NCBI GenBank assembly: GCA_019637795.1 | Contig: JAHBUY010000005.1 | Coordinates: 496,001-560,000 of the forward strand | Origin: a bacterium | GTDB taxonomy: Bacteria; Desulfobacterota; Binatia; HRBIN30; CADEER01 | DNA length: 64,000 nt | Direction of reading: 5' to 3' | Part shown: positions 34,313 through 42,663 of the stretch, in pieces | How positions within the stretch are numbered: position 1 is the first letter of the stretch | Layout of the letters: the number at the start of each line of letters is the position of its first letter | The notes under the pieces: model-generated | The model's database searches: none | What the model was told of the DNA's origin: nothing | The model's input: only the letters and a program-made list of their open reading frames with translations | Translations under genes and position numbers: made by a program

Positions 34313-35338
34313 CTACTCTTGGTCAGGGAGTTCAAGATAGTAGCGGAGTCCGTGCCGCACTTCTGACATGGATTCGTCATTCACAAGTCCGACGCGCTGC
34401 CCCATGCGCGCTCGCCAATCGACCGTATATATCTCCTGGCAAATCGCGAAGCCAAGGCTCCGGGCGCCGTTGCATTGCTCTAGTTCAATGAGCTTATATG
34501 TCTTTGCCGCCTCCCCGGCCGGATACTGTTGATCCTGGAGGATAAGAGGTACTACGGTGATGTGACCAATCGGCCACGGGGACTCCATCCCTTCCCTGCC
34601 TGCAGGAACGAAGGTGTCCGGCTCGTTCCATCGTCTCTTCCGCGTCAGGTGCTCTCGCAATACATCAATACAGGTCGATGATACGACGAGACACAGCTGC
34701 TTAGGGCGGTGAGGAAGGTTCATCTGAAGGACATCACCCTCCTTGTATGGAAGAAATGGTGTGGGCAGCTCCCCATCCCAATGACTCAAGCCGATTGCGC
34801 CACCGACAAGCACCTGTAAGCCGCTGTTGAGATTCTCCACTGCGAGCGGCAGGAGCCGTCCACATCGACCCTTCCAGTCTACATCATCGAGATCACCGAG
34901 GGTTGCTCTATACGGATGGTGCGGGGCGTTTGCTTTCGGGACCTCAACGTAATCCATGCGCATGTGCGGCTGAACAGCGAAAATCGTGAAGATTGCGGCG
35001 CAGTCAATCACGGACCCCATCTCCGCCCATGGCCGCTGCGGGTCGTTTCGGAATATCTCATACCCGTGTCCGCTGGCGTTAGGCGCACCACCCGGTTCAG
35101 CTGGGTCCGGTGGATAAACGGTCGCGGCCCAACGTTCCAAACGGTGGATCCTATCCTCGCGATACCTTGTCCAGATCGCTACCGTGGCCCTTCCGTGCTT
35201 GTTGAACTGATCCGCCGAGATTACAACGGCCGGCCGCCATCGTTTCTCAGCCTCTAAGCCAGTCTGGGGACGTTGGCTCTTTCGGTCAAACAATCGAACG
35301 TCCCACACATCGTTCCGTCGTGGATAGTCCGGTATCAT
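34313..35338 (-). CDS. Tandem PemK/MazF-like protein
   Basis: 341 residues made of two MazF-fold halves. First half: YPRRNDVWDVRLFDRK, then EKRWRPAVVISADQFNKHG, then GSVIDCAAIFTIF near 115-127; these match the three conserved PemK segments. Second half: YKEGDVLQMNLPHRPKQLCL (about 195-215), HITVVPLIL, then GFAICQEIYTVDWRARMGQR and GLVNDESMSEVRHGLRYYLE, which is a clear PemK C-terminus. MazF/PemK toxins cut RNA as dimers, and a fused pair would be a single-chain form. It is preceded by a 55-residue gene and an attenuator-like hairpin. No direct antitoxin family match is known to me, so the toxin call is inference. Confidence 0.75.
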   Translation of the reverse strand: MIPDYPRRNDVWDVRLFDRKSQRPQTGLEAEKRWRPAVVISADQFNKHGRATVAIWTRYREDRIHRLERWAATVYPPDPAEPGGAPNASGHGYEIFRNDPQRPWAEMGSVIDCAAIFTIFAVQPHMRMDYVEVPKANAPHHPYRATLGDLDDVDWKGRCGRLLPLAVENLNSGLQVLVGGAIGLSHWDGELPTPFLPYKEGDVLQMNLPHRPKQLCLVVSSTCIDVLREHLTRKRRWNEPDTFVPAGREGMESPWPIGHITVVPLILQDQQYPAGEAAKTYKLIELEQCNGARSLGFAICQEIYTVDWRARMGQRVGLVNDESMSEVRHGLRYYLELPDQE

Positions 35339-35346
35339 AAAATTAA

Positions 35347-35372
35347 GGACCGTCGGAATTTCCCGACGGCCC
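35347..35372 (-). terminator. Attenuator-like hairpin between small gene and PemK-like gene
   Basis: Stem CCGTCGG (35350-35356) with CCGACGG (35363-35369), extended by GG/CC, followed on the minus strand by TCCTTAATTTT. It lies between the stop at 35388 and the next start at 35338. It would let most transcripts stop after the first gene, as in some toxin-antitoxin operons where the antitoxin is made in excess. Confidence 0.65.
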
Positions 35373-35387
35373 CCTTTCCCCCTGCCA

Positions 35388-35555
35388 TTAATCCTCTTTC
35401 CGTTGTTCGTGGTATGTGTCTACAGCCTCCTCCTGCGCCTCACGGAACGCGAGACCAAGCTGCAACCGTAGCCAGGCGAGGCGCTCAGCCTCCTCCTCCA
35501 ACTGCCGGCTCACCTCGGGAGTGACCCGCTGCTTGAACGACCTCCAGACACCCAT
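35388..35555 (-). CDS. Small protein (55 aa), possible antitoxin
   Basis: 55 residues: MGVWRSFKQRVTPEVSRQLE, then EEAERLAWLRLQLGLAFREA, then a short charged tail. It is helical and amphipathic, the size and charge pattern of many antitoxins. The ribosome site GGGAGGTG is seven bases before the ATG. It is the first gene of the operon, with a promoter and palindrome upstream and the attenuator-like hairpin downstream. No known antitoxin family is recognised. Confidence 0.6.
   Translation of the reverse strand: MGVWRSFKQRVTPEVSRQLEEEAERLAWLRLQLGLAFREAQEEAVDTYHEQRKED
35428..35546 (-). repeat. 119-bp direct repeat, copy 2
   Basis: Second copy of the repeat at 34159-34277, in the same orientation. 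It covers most of the 55-residue gene. Confidence 0.95.
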
Positions 35556-35614
35556 AGTGGGCACCTCCCTTCCCGTTCAAGGGGTGGAGCGCGGAACGAG
35601 CCGCGTCCTCGTAC

Positions 35615-35644
35615 TGCCTAGCATAAGCACAGCTTATATGTCAA
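35615..35644 (-). promoter_or_regulatory. Promoter with overlapping palindrome for the PemK-like operon
   Basis: On the minus strand: TTGACA (35639-35644), an 18-base spacer, and TGC-TAGGCA as an extended -10 (35615-35620). The spacer contains the perfect inverted repeat ATAAGC-TGT-GCTTAT (35623-35637), well placed for a repressor such as the operon's own product. Confidence 0.6.
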
Positions 35645-35821
35645 GTATTGGAGCTGATGACCCCTAATCGCGCTGACTCGGCGTCGGAATGCGTCAGCGG
35701 AAAATCAGTTGCGCCGAGACGGGTTCCCCCGTAGATATCGGGTGCGATGTAGAGCTAGCAATTCCAGATAGCTGTCTCTTGCCGGCAAGAGGTCCTTCCA
35801 ATCACGGTCGAAGGAGGAAGG

Positions 35822-36109
35822 ATGCCGCAAGAGCAAATTAACGATCGCAAGTGCCGCGCCTATGAGGCTTTCGGTGTATACTGTTCGAACTTCGTAGCGC
35901 CCGGCTTTCGAAAGTACTGCTTCCAGCATTCCCAGCTTGCCAGTCGGCTATGGAAGCGACGGGAGCGACAACCAGGCGGCTCATACTACCGCGATTGGCG
36001 CGATCGCGATAAGGCATCGATCGTTCAGTACTCGCGGGCATCGCGCCAGCGCCGCCGCAGGCGAGCGGTCCTCGCTAGCGAATATCGGCAGCATGGCGAG
36101 GAGGCGTGA
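35822..36109 (+). CDS. Hypothetical Cys-containing basic protein (95 aa)
   Basis: 95 residues with the strong ribosome site AGGAGGAAGG. The N-terminus has Cys and His spaced like a small zinc site (CRAYEAFGVYCSNF then YCFQH), and the C-terminal half is very basic (SRASRQRRRRRAVLA), so nucleic-acid binding is possible. No family recognised. It begins a run of plus-strand genes leading to the TraD-like ATPase. Confidence 0.55.
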   Translation: MPQEQINDRKCRAYEAFGVYCSNFVAPGFRKYCFQHSQLASRLWKRRERQPGGSYYRDWRDRDKASIVQYSRASRQRRRRRAVLASEYRQHGEEA

Positions 36110-36111
36110 GG

Positions 36112-36771
36112 ATGTCCGCCTCCATCGAGCCTGAATCGTGCCCGGCTTGCGGCACTTTCCACTTTGCGAACTGCGCTGGCTGCGAAACCTGTTGGAAGGG
36201 CTACCGCCGGCGGCAGATCCGCGACAGCCAACGTAGACACCGAGAGTCCGATCCTCACCACGCGGCGCGCGTGGATCGGGCTGCCGATCTATGGCGGCGC
36301 TGGCGCGCCGGCGACCTCCTCCCCTTGATCGCTCTTCACGTGGCGACTCGCACGTGGTGGACAATCACGTCGCGGCGCCACGACGTGATCGGCGTCACGC
36401 CCTACATCATTGACCGGGTGTTTCCCGGGTTTGCAGCGGCGCTCGATGCTTTTCCAACGACCGCGACACTGCTGGTTATCACCCGTGCACCGCTCCGACT
36501 GACCCACTTTCCGTTTGCGCAGTGCCGTGAGGATCATACCGCGGTAGATGTCCTGATCAGGCTTGCCGCTGGCACTCCGATGAAATCGAAGACCGACGGG
36601 CGACCGGCTCACCAGGTCACCGAGATTCACGGCGGCTGTCAGTCCTGCACGGCGCTAATGCGCACGGTGAACGTGCGCATTCAGCCGATCGGCGGAGAGG
36701 TATCGCGCGCACCCCGACGTACGCCCGTGCGACGCCCCGCGACCGCATCGGGCGACGATACGGCACGATGA
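36112..36771 (+). CDS. Hypothetical Cys/His-rich protein (219 aa)
   Basis: 219 residues from ATG 36112. The N-terminus has a zinc-finger-like cluster (CPACGTFHFANCAGCETC), followed by a basic helix (YRRRQIRDSQRRHRESDPHH). The remaining part has no motif that I recognise. The start lies two bases after the stop of the preceding gene, and the end overlaps the next gene (ATGA). This is part of a tight small-gene operon of unknown function. Confidence 0.55.
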   Translation: MSASIEPESCPACGTFHFANCAGCETCWKGYRRRQIRDSQRRHRESDPHHAARVDRAADLWRRWRAGDLLPLIALHVATRTWWTITSRRHDVIGVTPYIIDRVFPGFAAALDAFPTTATLLVITRAPLRLTHFPFAQCREDHTAVDVLIRLAAGTPMKSKTDGRPAHQVTEIHGGCQSCTALMRTVNVRIQPIGGEVSRAPRRTPVRRPATASGDDTAR

Positions 36772-37001
36772 CGGTGCGCTTCTGGCCGCGTCTCGCGGTC
36801 GCTCTCTGCAGGAGCGCGGCGCTCGCGCTGGTCGTCGCGCTGTTTGCGGCGATTCGCAGTGCAGCCGTCGACTACCTCCTGAACTACCTCAGCGACGGCG
36901 ATCGTCTGCGGCAATTCATAATCGTCACCGCAACTACCCTGATCGCAAATGCCCTCCCGTTCCGAAATTTCTCGGACGGCATAACCCGAAAGGAGAAGTG
37001 A
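36768..37001 (+). CDS. Small membrane protein (77 aa)
   Basis: 77 residues with one or two hydrophobic helices (VALCRSAALALVVALFAAIR and FIIVTATTLIANALPF). It starts inside the stop of the preceding gene (ATGA), so it is probably coupled. No family recognised. Confidence 0.5.
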   Translation: MTVRFWPRLAVALCRSAALALVVALFAAIRSAAVDYLLNYLSDGDRLRQFIIVTATTLIANALPFRNFSDGITRKEK

Positions 37002-37003
37002 CA

Positions 37004-37201
37004 ATGTCCATCCTCCGAGGAGCAATCGGCCTGTTGGCCGCAGGAACCGCTGCGGCGGCCTATCAGGCGGCCAAGAACTCACGGCGCGGCGGCGACGCGC
37101 TGGGCGCCGCTGTGGTCACCGCCACCGCGGCCAGCGTCGCGGCGCATGCGCTCACGGGCGAGGTCCGTGAGCTGCGCCACCGCGTGCGCAGGATCGGCTG
37201 A
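37004..37201 (+). CDS. Small Ala-rich protein (65 aa)
   Basis: 65 residues: MSILRGAIGLLAAGTAAAAY, then an Ala/Gly-rich second helix (GAAVVTATAASVAAHAL) and a basic end (VRELRHRVRRIG). GGAGAAG precedes the ATG. Possibly a small membrane or pore-like peptide next to the transfer genes. A long hairpin follows. Confidence 0.45.
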   Translation: MSILRGAIGLLAAGTAAAAYQAAKNSRRGGDALGAAVVTATAASVAAHALTGEVRELRHRVRRIG

Positions 37202-37216
37202 CGCGGCACTGCACGT

Positions 37217-37250
37217 CGGGTTGGCGTGGGCGGAAGCTCACGCCAACCCG
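37217..37250 (+). terminator. Strong hairpin between small genes and TraD-like cluster
   Basis: GGGTTGGCGTG (37218-37228) pairs with CACGCCAACCC (37239-37249), extended by a C-G pair, with a 10-base loop. There is no T run. Confidence 0.6.
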
Positions 37251-37267
37251 CCTTCCCGCAAGCGATA

Positions 37268-37969
37268 ATGGTATCCACTCCTCCTCGATCTATCCTCGCC
37301 GAATGGCTCGATGAAGCGATCGTCACGCTCCACGCTATCATCCTCGTCTCCGGACCACTGTTGATCGTCAAAGTATTGATTGATCTCGACGATCTCCAGC
37401 GACCAATCGTGCTCCGGCAATTCGTCGCGCCCCTCTGCGCCGCGTCGCTCCTGTTGTCGATCGCCTGGCAAATCGCGACGACGCACACTACCGGCGCGGT
37501 TTGGCTTGCCGTGGCGGGGCCGGCAATCATCGTCTGGGACGGCACCGCGCAGCACGTATTCTCCGTGCTCCATGCGGCCGCGGTCGCCAACGACGATCCT
37601 GCGTTTCTCGTTCTCACGCTTTTCTTCGGTGCCTGCTGCTCGGCGCCGTGGCTCTTGGCGCTGGCGGTTGGGTCATCGCTACGGCAACGCAAGACGCCAC
37701 ATGATTTACCTGCGCCGGCACCACTCGAACCAAGGGACGCCGACGAAGCGCCGGCGGCGCCGCTGACGCAGTTTGAAACGGCGGCGGCCATGCTGCGCGC
37801 ACAGGCGCGCAAGCACGATGGCGGTCCCGACGCTGCCCGCTTCATTCGGGCGGCGGCGGAAATCGAGACCGCCGACACCGTCGCGAAGCTTCGCGACATT
37901 CTTGGGACCCAATTCAATGACGAGACGATCAAAGAGGCGCTCCGTCGAGCGGGAATCCGCGTGGAATGA
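37268..37969 (+). CDS. Polytopic membrane protein upstream of the TraD-like ATPase
   Basis: About 233 residues from ATG 37268 (MVSTPPRSILAEWLDEAIVT). Four or so hydrophobic helices fill the first 140 residues (LHAIILVSGPLLIVKVLI, FVAPLCAASLLLSIAW, AVWLAVAGPAIIVW, ACCSAPWLLALAVG). A cytoplasmic helical tail follows (FETAAAMLRAQARKHDGG, EALRRAGIRVE). The ATPase gene begins within its last codons. Conjugative coupling proteins normally have N-terminal membrane helices joined to the ATPase. Here the two parts look like separate genes, so this may be the membrane half of a split coupling protein. Confidence 0.55.
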   Translation: MVSTPPRSILAEWLDEAIVTLHAIILVSGPLLIVKVLIDLDDLQRPIVLRQFVAPLCAASLLLSIAWQIATTHTTGAVWLAVAGPAIIVWDGTAQHVFSVLHAAAVANDDPAFLVLTLFFGACCSAPWLLALAVGSSLRQRKTPHDLPAPAPLEPRDADEAPAAPLTQFETAAAMLRAQARKHDGGPDAARFIRAAAEIETADTVAKLRDILGTQFNDETIKEALRRAGIRVE

Positions 37970-39590
37970 GTTCGAGTTGGCCGCGCTGCGGGCGCTGTTC
38001 TTCTTGGGACACCTTCCTGGAAGACCGCTTTGCCCAATCATCTATCCGCGTGAGCCGAAGGAGCGCCCGCACCTCGCGTACTACGGAACGACGCGCAGCG
38101 GGAAGACCTTCGGTATAGAATGGGTACTTCGCCAACTCTGCGAGAATCGCAACGCTGGGTTTGCATACGTTGATCCTCACGGGTCGAGCTACTGGCGGAT
38201 GGCGTCGTACCTTCGCCAAATGGGTGTGACGGATCGCGTTCTCTACTGGGACCTCAACGACCCGGAATTTGTAACCACGTACGACCCTTTTTCCATTGAG
38301 GGGCAATCCCCCGCCTACATTGCTGGGAATCTGACGGCCGCACTGCTCGCGACCCTCGGGCGGCAAGCGGGGGCTGCGGATCAGCCGCATCTCAAGACGA
38401 CGACTGAAGCCGGGCTGCTCTCGCTGTTGACGCTCGGATTGCCCTTCGCGCTGGCGCGCCACCTCTTTGATCCCCAGGACACGCGAATCAAGAAGGCAAT
38501 TACCGAGCGCTTGCAGAGCTCCACTATGCTCGGGGCGATCGCCGAACTGCCGCGGCTTCTCGACCGCTACCATGAACTCGCCGCTCCCTTTCGCCGCTTC
38601 GACAACCTGTTCCGCGACGAGCGACTGAAGCTCACCTTCACCACTGCCGGCCTGAACTTCCGTGACCTCATGGACGAGGGCTGGATCATCCTCATCAATG
38701 CGGAACCCAAGGATCAGTACGACGAGGCCGTCACCCTCTTCATCCGACTGCTCGTCAAGACGATGTTCATGGCGGCCAAGCAGCGGCCGAAGTCGGACGA
38801 AACACGACCGTTCTTTCTCGCGATTGACGAGGCGAGCCGCTACCTCACCGCGGACACCGCCAGGATCCTCGCCGAGACAGCCGGGTACGGCCTTTACCTC
38901 CTTGTGGGGATGCAGTCGCTCGAGCAGGCGCGCCTAGAAAGCGAGGAAAGCTACGTGGCCCTCCGCGCCAACGTGAACGGCGAGATCGTAATGCGCATTA
39001 TCGACCATGAGGAAAAGCTGTACTTCGCTCGGCGCTTCTTTGGCGACCGTCTAGACTTCACCAGGATCAAACACGAGGAGTTCAGTACCTCTGCCATTCC
39101 ACGGGTGGTTGGCCGAACGACGTCCTCTCACTCGGAGTCGGTCGATGAGAACGATCGTTGGACTGTCTCCGATTCGGAGTCATCCGGATACGGGATCGAC
39201 TACGACTACCGCGAGAATCGTACCGTGTACTTCTACACAGCCGACGAGCTGGAACGCATGGACGCGAGCCGGTTCAGCGTCCGCGACGAGGGGCAAGCGC
39301 AGCGTTTCGGCATCGTTCGCGTCAATGAAAGCCCCCCGACGGACATCGAAATTCCGGCCATGCCGCCACCATCATACTCACGCGACGAAATGCAGACATG
39401 GCTGAGAACGATCAAGCAGAACCAAGCGGCGACCCTTCCGCTCATTGAGGCGCGGCACCGCTTTGACGCGCTTCTTCAACAGCACGTAGAGTTACTCACG
39501 TCTAAACATTTCGAGCCCGAGGAGGATGAATTACCCAGACCATCACGACTCAAGCCACGGCGGACCAAAAAGAATGCTCCCGAAGGGTAG
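37917..39590 (+). CDS. TraG/TraD-like DNA-transfer ATPase (no membrane domain)
   Basis: About 557 residues. Walker A is GTTRSGKT (about residues 57-64), preceded by HLAYY, and Walker B is PFFLAIDEASRYL (about 298-310). Between them are segments typical of coupling or FtsK-HerA proteins (YVDPHGSSYWRMASYLRQMG, YDPFSIEGQSPAYIAGNLTA). GLYLLVGMQSLEQARLESEE follows, with sensor-type residues. No transmembrane helix is present. The start is uncertain: ATG 37917 overlaps the previous gene, and a TTG at 37977 is possible. It is likely to move or pump DNA during transfer or segregation. Confidence 0.72.
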   Translation: MTRRSKRRSVERESAWNEFELAALRALFFLGHLPGRPLCPIIYPREPKERPHLAYYGTTRSGKTFGIEWVLRQLCENRNAGFAYVDPHGSSYWRMASYLRQMGVTDRVLYWDLNDPEFVTTYDPFSIEGQSPAYIAGNLTAALLATLGRQAGAADQPHLKTTTEAGLLSLLTLGLPFALARHLFDPQDTRIKKAITERLQSSTMLGAIAELPRLLDRYHELAAPFRRFDNLFRDERLKLTFTTAGLNFRDLMDEGWIILINAEPKDQYDEAVTLFIRLLVKTMFMAAKQRPKSDETRPFFLAIDEASRYLTADTARILAETAGYGLYLLVGMQSLEQARLESEESYVALRANVNGEIVMRIIDHEEKLYFARRFFGDRLDFTRIKHEEFSTSAIPRVVGRTTSSHSESVDENDRWTVSDSESSGYGIDYDYRENRTVYFYTADELERMDASRFSVRDEGQAQRFGIVRVNESPPTDIEIPAMPPPSYSRDEMQTWLRTIKQNQAATLPLIEARHRFDALLQQHVELLTSKHFEPEEDELPRPSRLKPRRTKKNAPEG

Positions 39591-40710
39591 GCACGGGCGC
39601 CGCGACAAAGCCGGACGCCTCACCCCGCGGCGAGTCAGCGACGTGAAGTTACAGCCCGACGATCTCTTGATCCTAGAACTGCTGGCCCAGCATCGCCTGG
39701 TCACGTCGCGCCAGTTGTTCCTCGCCGTTGCCGGCGACAGGAACGCCCGAGCGTTTAGCTACCGATTGCGCCGGTTGTTCGACGCGGAATTTGTCTCACG
39801 TCCGCGACATCAGATGCTTCCTGGTGAGCCGGCAAAACCATTCGCCTATGCCCTCGGGGTGAATGGCCACCGCCACCTCTACCCCGCACAGTGGAACAGT
39901 CCGAACGGACATCCGCGTGATTGGCGGCAACGGGATCGGCGCATTCGCCCACAGGCCATCGCTCATGAGGTTCAGCTCACCGAGTTCTTGCTGGCGCTGC
40001 GCCTCGCGGCCGAAGCGCAAGACTGGACGTTTCGCTGGTCACTGGGCGATGCGTTCCGGGCGGAGACCGGGTTTGCGCGCATCGTTGAGATAGAACCAGC
40101 GTACGGCAGCGCCCTCACGCTTCCACTGAACCCAGACGCGTTTGTCACGATCGACACAGGCGAGCATCGGTATCGCTGGTTCGTGGAAACGGATATGGGC
40201 ACGGAGCCCGCCGAGCGCAACGACTTGAGGCGCTCCAGCGTCCGCCAGAAGCTCCTTGCCTACTGGCAGCTCAATCAGAGTGTCTTGCGCCGATACGATC
40301 GACGCACGGACAGTTTCAAAGTCTTCTTCCTGACCACCACAGAAGAGCGACTTCACGGCTTGCGCGCCGCGGCGCAGCAAGCCGACGAGAAGAAGAAGGG
40401 TTCGCATTTCTTCATGTTTTCCACCCATGCTCGCACTTCGATGGAGGCAGCCGACAGCCTACTAACCGATCACGTGTGGTGGACGGCACGCGCCGGATAC
40501 GACAATCCGCGTACCTTGTTCCTGTCTCCGTGCGCGAGGTGTTCGCAGCTTCTCGATCCCAGCAACGAACCCTACGAATCATTCGACTCGGATCCGCGAC
40601 TCGTGTTGGCGCCGGCGTCCACGCCCTTGCCGGATATCTTGCCGACCGAGGAACTCCGTTACGCGCACACCGACTGCCCCGCACTCCGAGCGAATGGACG
40701 GGCCCGTTGA
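39526..40710 (+). CDS. Replication-relaxation family protein
   Basis: 394 residues overlapping the ATPase gene by about 65 bases. The N-terminal HTH region DDLLILELLAQHRLVTSRQL then FLAVAGDRNARAFSYRLRRL is the replication-relaxation (PF13814) signature. The middle has FVETDMGTEPAERNDLRRSS then VRQKLLAYW. Members are found on plasmids and integrative elements and are named after plasmid relaxation, though few have been studied. Next to a TraD-like ATPase it could process or mark the transferred DNA in the absence of a standard relaxase. Start at 39526 or 39574. Confidence 0.72.
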   Translation: MNYPDHHDSSHGGPKRMLPKGRHGRRDKAGRLTPRRVSDVKLQPDDLLILELLAQHRLVTSRQLFLAVAGDRNARAFSYRLRRLFDAEFVSRPRHQMLPGEPAKPFAYALGVNGHRHLYPAQWNSPNGHPRDWRQRDRRIRPQAIAHEVQLTEFLLALRLAAEAQDWTFRWSLGDAFRAETGFARIVEIEPAYGSALTLPLNPDAFVTIDTGEHRYRWFVETDMGTEPAERNDLRRSSVRQKLLAYWQLNQSVLRRYDRRTDSFKVFFLTTTEERLHGLRAAAQQADEKKKGSHFFMFSTHARTSMEAADSLLTDHVWWTARAGYDNPRTLFLSPCARCSQLLDPSNEPYESFDSDPRLVLAPASTPLPDILPTEELRYAHTDCPALRANGRAR

Positions 40711-40815
40711 GACGCGCTTGGTCTGCACCCCCACCCTGGTCCACTAGGCCAACCCGTTTAGGACGCCTCCCGGCACTAACCACTCCTCTATTGCCGTGCT
40801 ATCAATGCAAGACCG

Positions 40816-41382
40816 ATGGTCGCGGAACACGACTTTCCTATCGGGGAACTCCTCCCTTTTTCGGCATTCACAGACCGGGGCATCAAGCCCTTCCATGTCG
40901 CACCGAAAGTCAGAGCGACCATCCGCCCCCATCAAGTGTTCTTTCTTCCGGTGCCGCCGCGCGACCTCGCTGGTGATCCCAGTTTCATGAACTACCGCCG
41001 AATCGAGCTCGCCCTCGACGCTCGTCGGCCGAAATCCTATCCAAGCCGACGCACGGCCTGGTTCGCCTTTCCTTGCCGCGCTTGTGCGGAGTGGTTCCAC
41101 GGAGCGTGCCGAGGAGGCAATGGCAGAATCGGGCACCTCTCGGCACGCGGGGACACACCAACGATCGTTCTTGATTTGGTGTGGAGAAATATCGCCGCAA
41201 ACTTGCGCGACGAGAATTGGCGGAGCATGGATTTGGCCGACCACTTGAAGGAACCAGGATTTCGGCCGCTGAACTACAATGAAGCCCTCACCCGCGTGGT
41301 CAATGCCTATTGGAGTGGCATGCTGACGCAAGATCCGCGCCCCGAAATGCTTGTCGGCGGTCCAGCCAGTCTCCAACTCTGA
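40816..41382 (+). CDS. Hypothetical protein (188 aa)
   Basis: 188 residues from ATG 40816. The N-terminal part (DRGIKPFHVAPKVRATIRPH then QVFFLPVPPRDL) precedes a Cys/His-containing stretch (FPCRACAEWFHGAC). A C-terminal helical part (NYNEALTRVVNAYWSGM) follows. No family recognised. Its stop is one base before the HNH gene, so the two are coupled and may act together. The frame on the other strand is less protein-like. Confidence 0.55.
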   Translation: MVAEHDFPIGELLPFSAFTDRGIKPFHVAPKVRATIRPHQVFFLPVPPRDLAGDPSFMNYRRIELALDARRPKSYPSRRTAWFAFPCRACAEWFHGACRGGNGRIGHLSARGDTPTIVLDLVWRNIAANLRDENWRSMDLADHLKEPGFRPLNYNEALTRVVNAYWSGMLTQDPRPEMLVGGPASLQL

Positions 41383-41383
41383 C

Positions 41384-42139
41384 ATGCCCTACTGTGTGTA
41401 CTGCTGCGAGATCACCGGCGGGTCGGAATCTATTGAGCATCCTCTGCCCGAATGCATCGGTTCCCCAATCACTCTCCCACCCGGAGGCTGCTGCAATCGC
41501 TGCAACAACTATTTTGCCGGGAAGCTAGATCAAGCGCTCTGCGAGCATCCTCACCTGAGAGCCTTGCATGTCTACGGAGGCGTGCCTGGCAAGCGGGGTC
41601 GATTTCGCTCCACCGTGGTTGACGAAAAGGGCTTTCGTGTAGCCTACGATATCCGTCAGAATCACCACGACATCTTCGCTAACGCGAAGTACCTCGAACG
41701 GGATGGGAATCGTCTTCATTTCAACGTTCCCGGGAAGCGAGGTGATCACTCCCTTATTTCTCGCGCACTTCACAAGGCTGGACTTGGATGTCTCGCGGCC
41801 ATGGAAGGCTGCGATGTCGCCCTGCACGCTCGCTTCCATCCCGTTCGCGATTACATCCGCCGGCCACGCCAAGGCGAGACGTGGCCTTACCTTCAGCGTT
41901 TCGTAAGCAAAGCTCGTGGACAGAGTGAGTTGCTGCAACTGGCCCAGTCCCCGTGCCGGGTCTCGATCGAGGCTACGACGGGGGTGGTGGTGTTCGACCT
42001 CGCGGCTGTGGAGTTTGCAGTGGCTCTCCACGGGGACCTCTATCGCTTCCAGCCCCATGTCGTTCTGTCCCTTGTGGCCGCCGCGGGCCGAACCCCGGCA
42101 TGGCTCCTACAGCCACGCGCCGAGTGGTGGGCACCGTAG
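41384..42139 (+). CDS. HNH-endonuclease-type protein
   Basis: About 251 residues. The first 55 hold an HNH/zinc cluster: MPYCVYCCEITGGSESIEHP, then CIGS, then CCNRCNNYFAGKLDQAL. This is a CxxC ... EH ... CxxC pattern with the central catalytic His. The remainder (residues 60-250) is not recognised and could be the recognition or inhibitory domain. It is coupled to the preceding 188-residue gene. Typical roles are homing, phage packaging or restriction. Confidence 0.7.
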   Translation: MPYCVYCCEITGGSESIEHPLPECIGSPITLPPGGCCNRCNNYFAGKLDQALCEHPHLRALHVYGGVPGKRGRFRSTVVDEKGFRVAYDIRQNHHDIFANAKYLERDGNRLHFNVPGKRGDHSLISRALHKAGLGCLAAMEGCDVALHARFHPVRDYIRRPRQGETWPYLQRFVSKARGQSELLQLAQSPCRVSIEATTGVVVFDLAAVEFAVALHGDLYRFQPHVVLSLVAAAGRTPAWLLQPRAEWWAP

Positions 42140-42368
42140 CCCTCGCCTGATTGTTTCTCTTACGCTACACTTCATGGAACCAGCTCACCGACGATTGCCG
42201 ATCTTCGTGGATTGACGTTCCCGCCAGGCAGGCGGCTGCGAAGGCGCCCACAGGCTTCGGTGTGGTCGGACTTCCAGCCGTCAGTTTTCCGAAGCAAACT
42301 GATCGGCAGCCCCACGGAGGGGTGGGGGTTTCGGCGATCGATTTGGCTGGTCTTCCTTTCAAACCAAA

Positions 42369-42418
42369 GGCCGCCGCGACGCCGCGTCATCAGACGCGGT
42401 CCTGCCCAAGCGGCGGCC
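42369..42418 (+). other. Nested GC hairpin upstream of a small gene
   Basis: Outer stem GGCCGCCGC (42369-42377) with GCGGCGGCC (42410-42418); inner stem CCGCGTC (42382-42388) with GACGCGG (42393-42399) and loop ATCA. It lies 15 bases before the start at 42434. It could be a terminator of upstream genes or a control element in the 5' leader. Confidence 0.6.
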
Positions 42419-42433
42419 GATATTCATTCGTCT

Positions 42434-42640
42434 ATGCTTCGAATCCACCAAGCGCGGCAATCTGAGCGAACGGCCGCCATTGCGCTCTTCGAGCGTGAAC
42501 TCGCATTCTATCGGGCCGATGCGCCGTATCTCAGCGTCGAGAAATGCGCCGAGCGATGTGAGCGGTTGTCCGCGATCCTCGCCGCCGTTGCCATTCTTCA
42601 AGGCGCCGCCGTCGCCGGGAGCACCGCCGTCCCCTACTAG
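42434..42640 (+). CDS. Small helical protein (68 aa)
   Basis: 68 residues: MLRIHQARQSERTAAIALFE, then RELAFYRADAPYLSVEKCAE, then helices rich in Ala. No family recognised. It begins just after the nested hairpin and is followed by the coiled-coil protein 23 bases later. Confidence 0.45.
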   Translation: MLRIHQARQSERTAAIALFERELAFYRADAPYLSVEKCAERCERLSAILAAVAILQGAAVAGSTAVPY

Positions 42641-42663
42641 CTTCCTCTAATCACCTCTCACCT

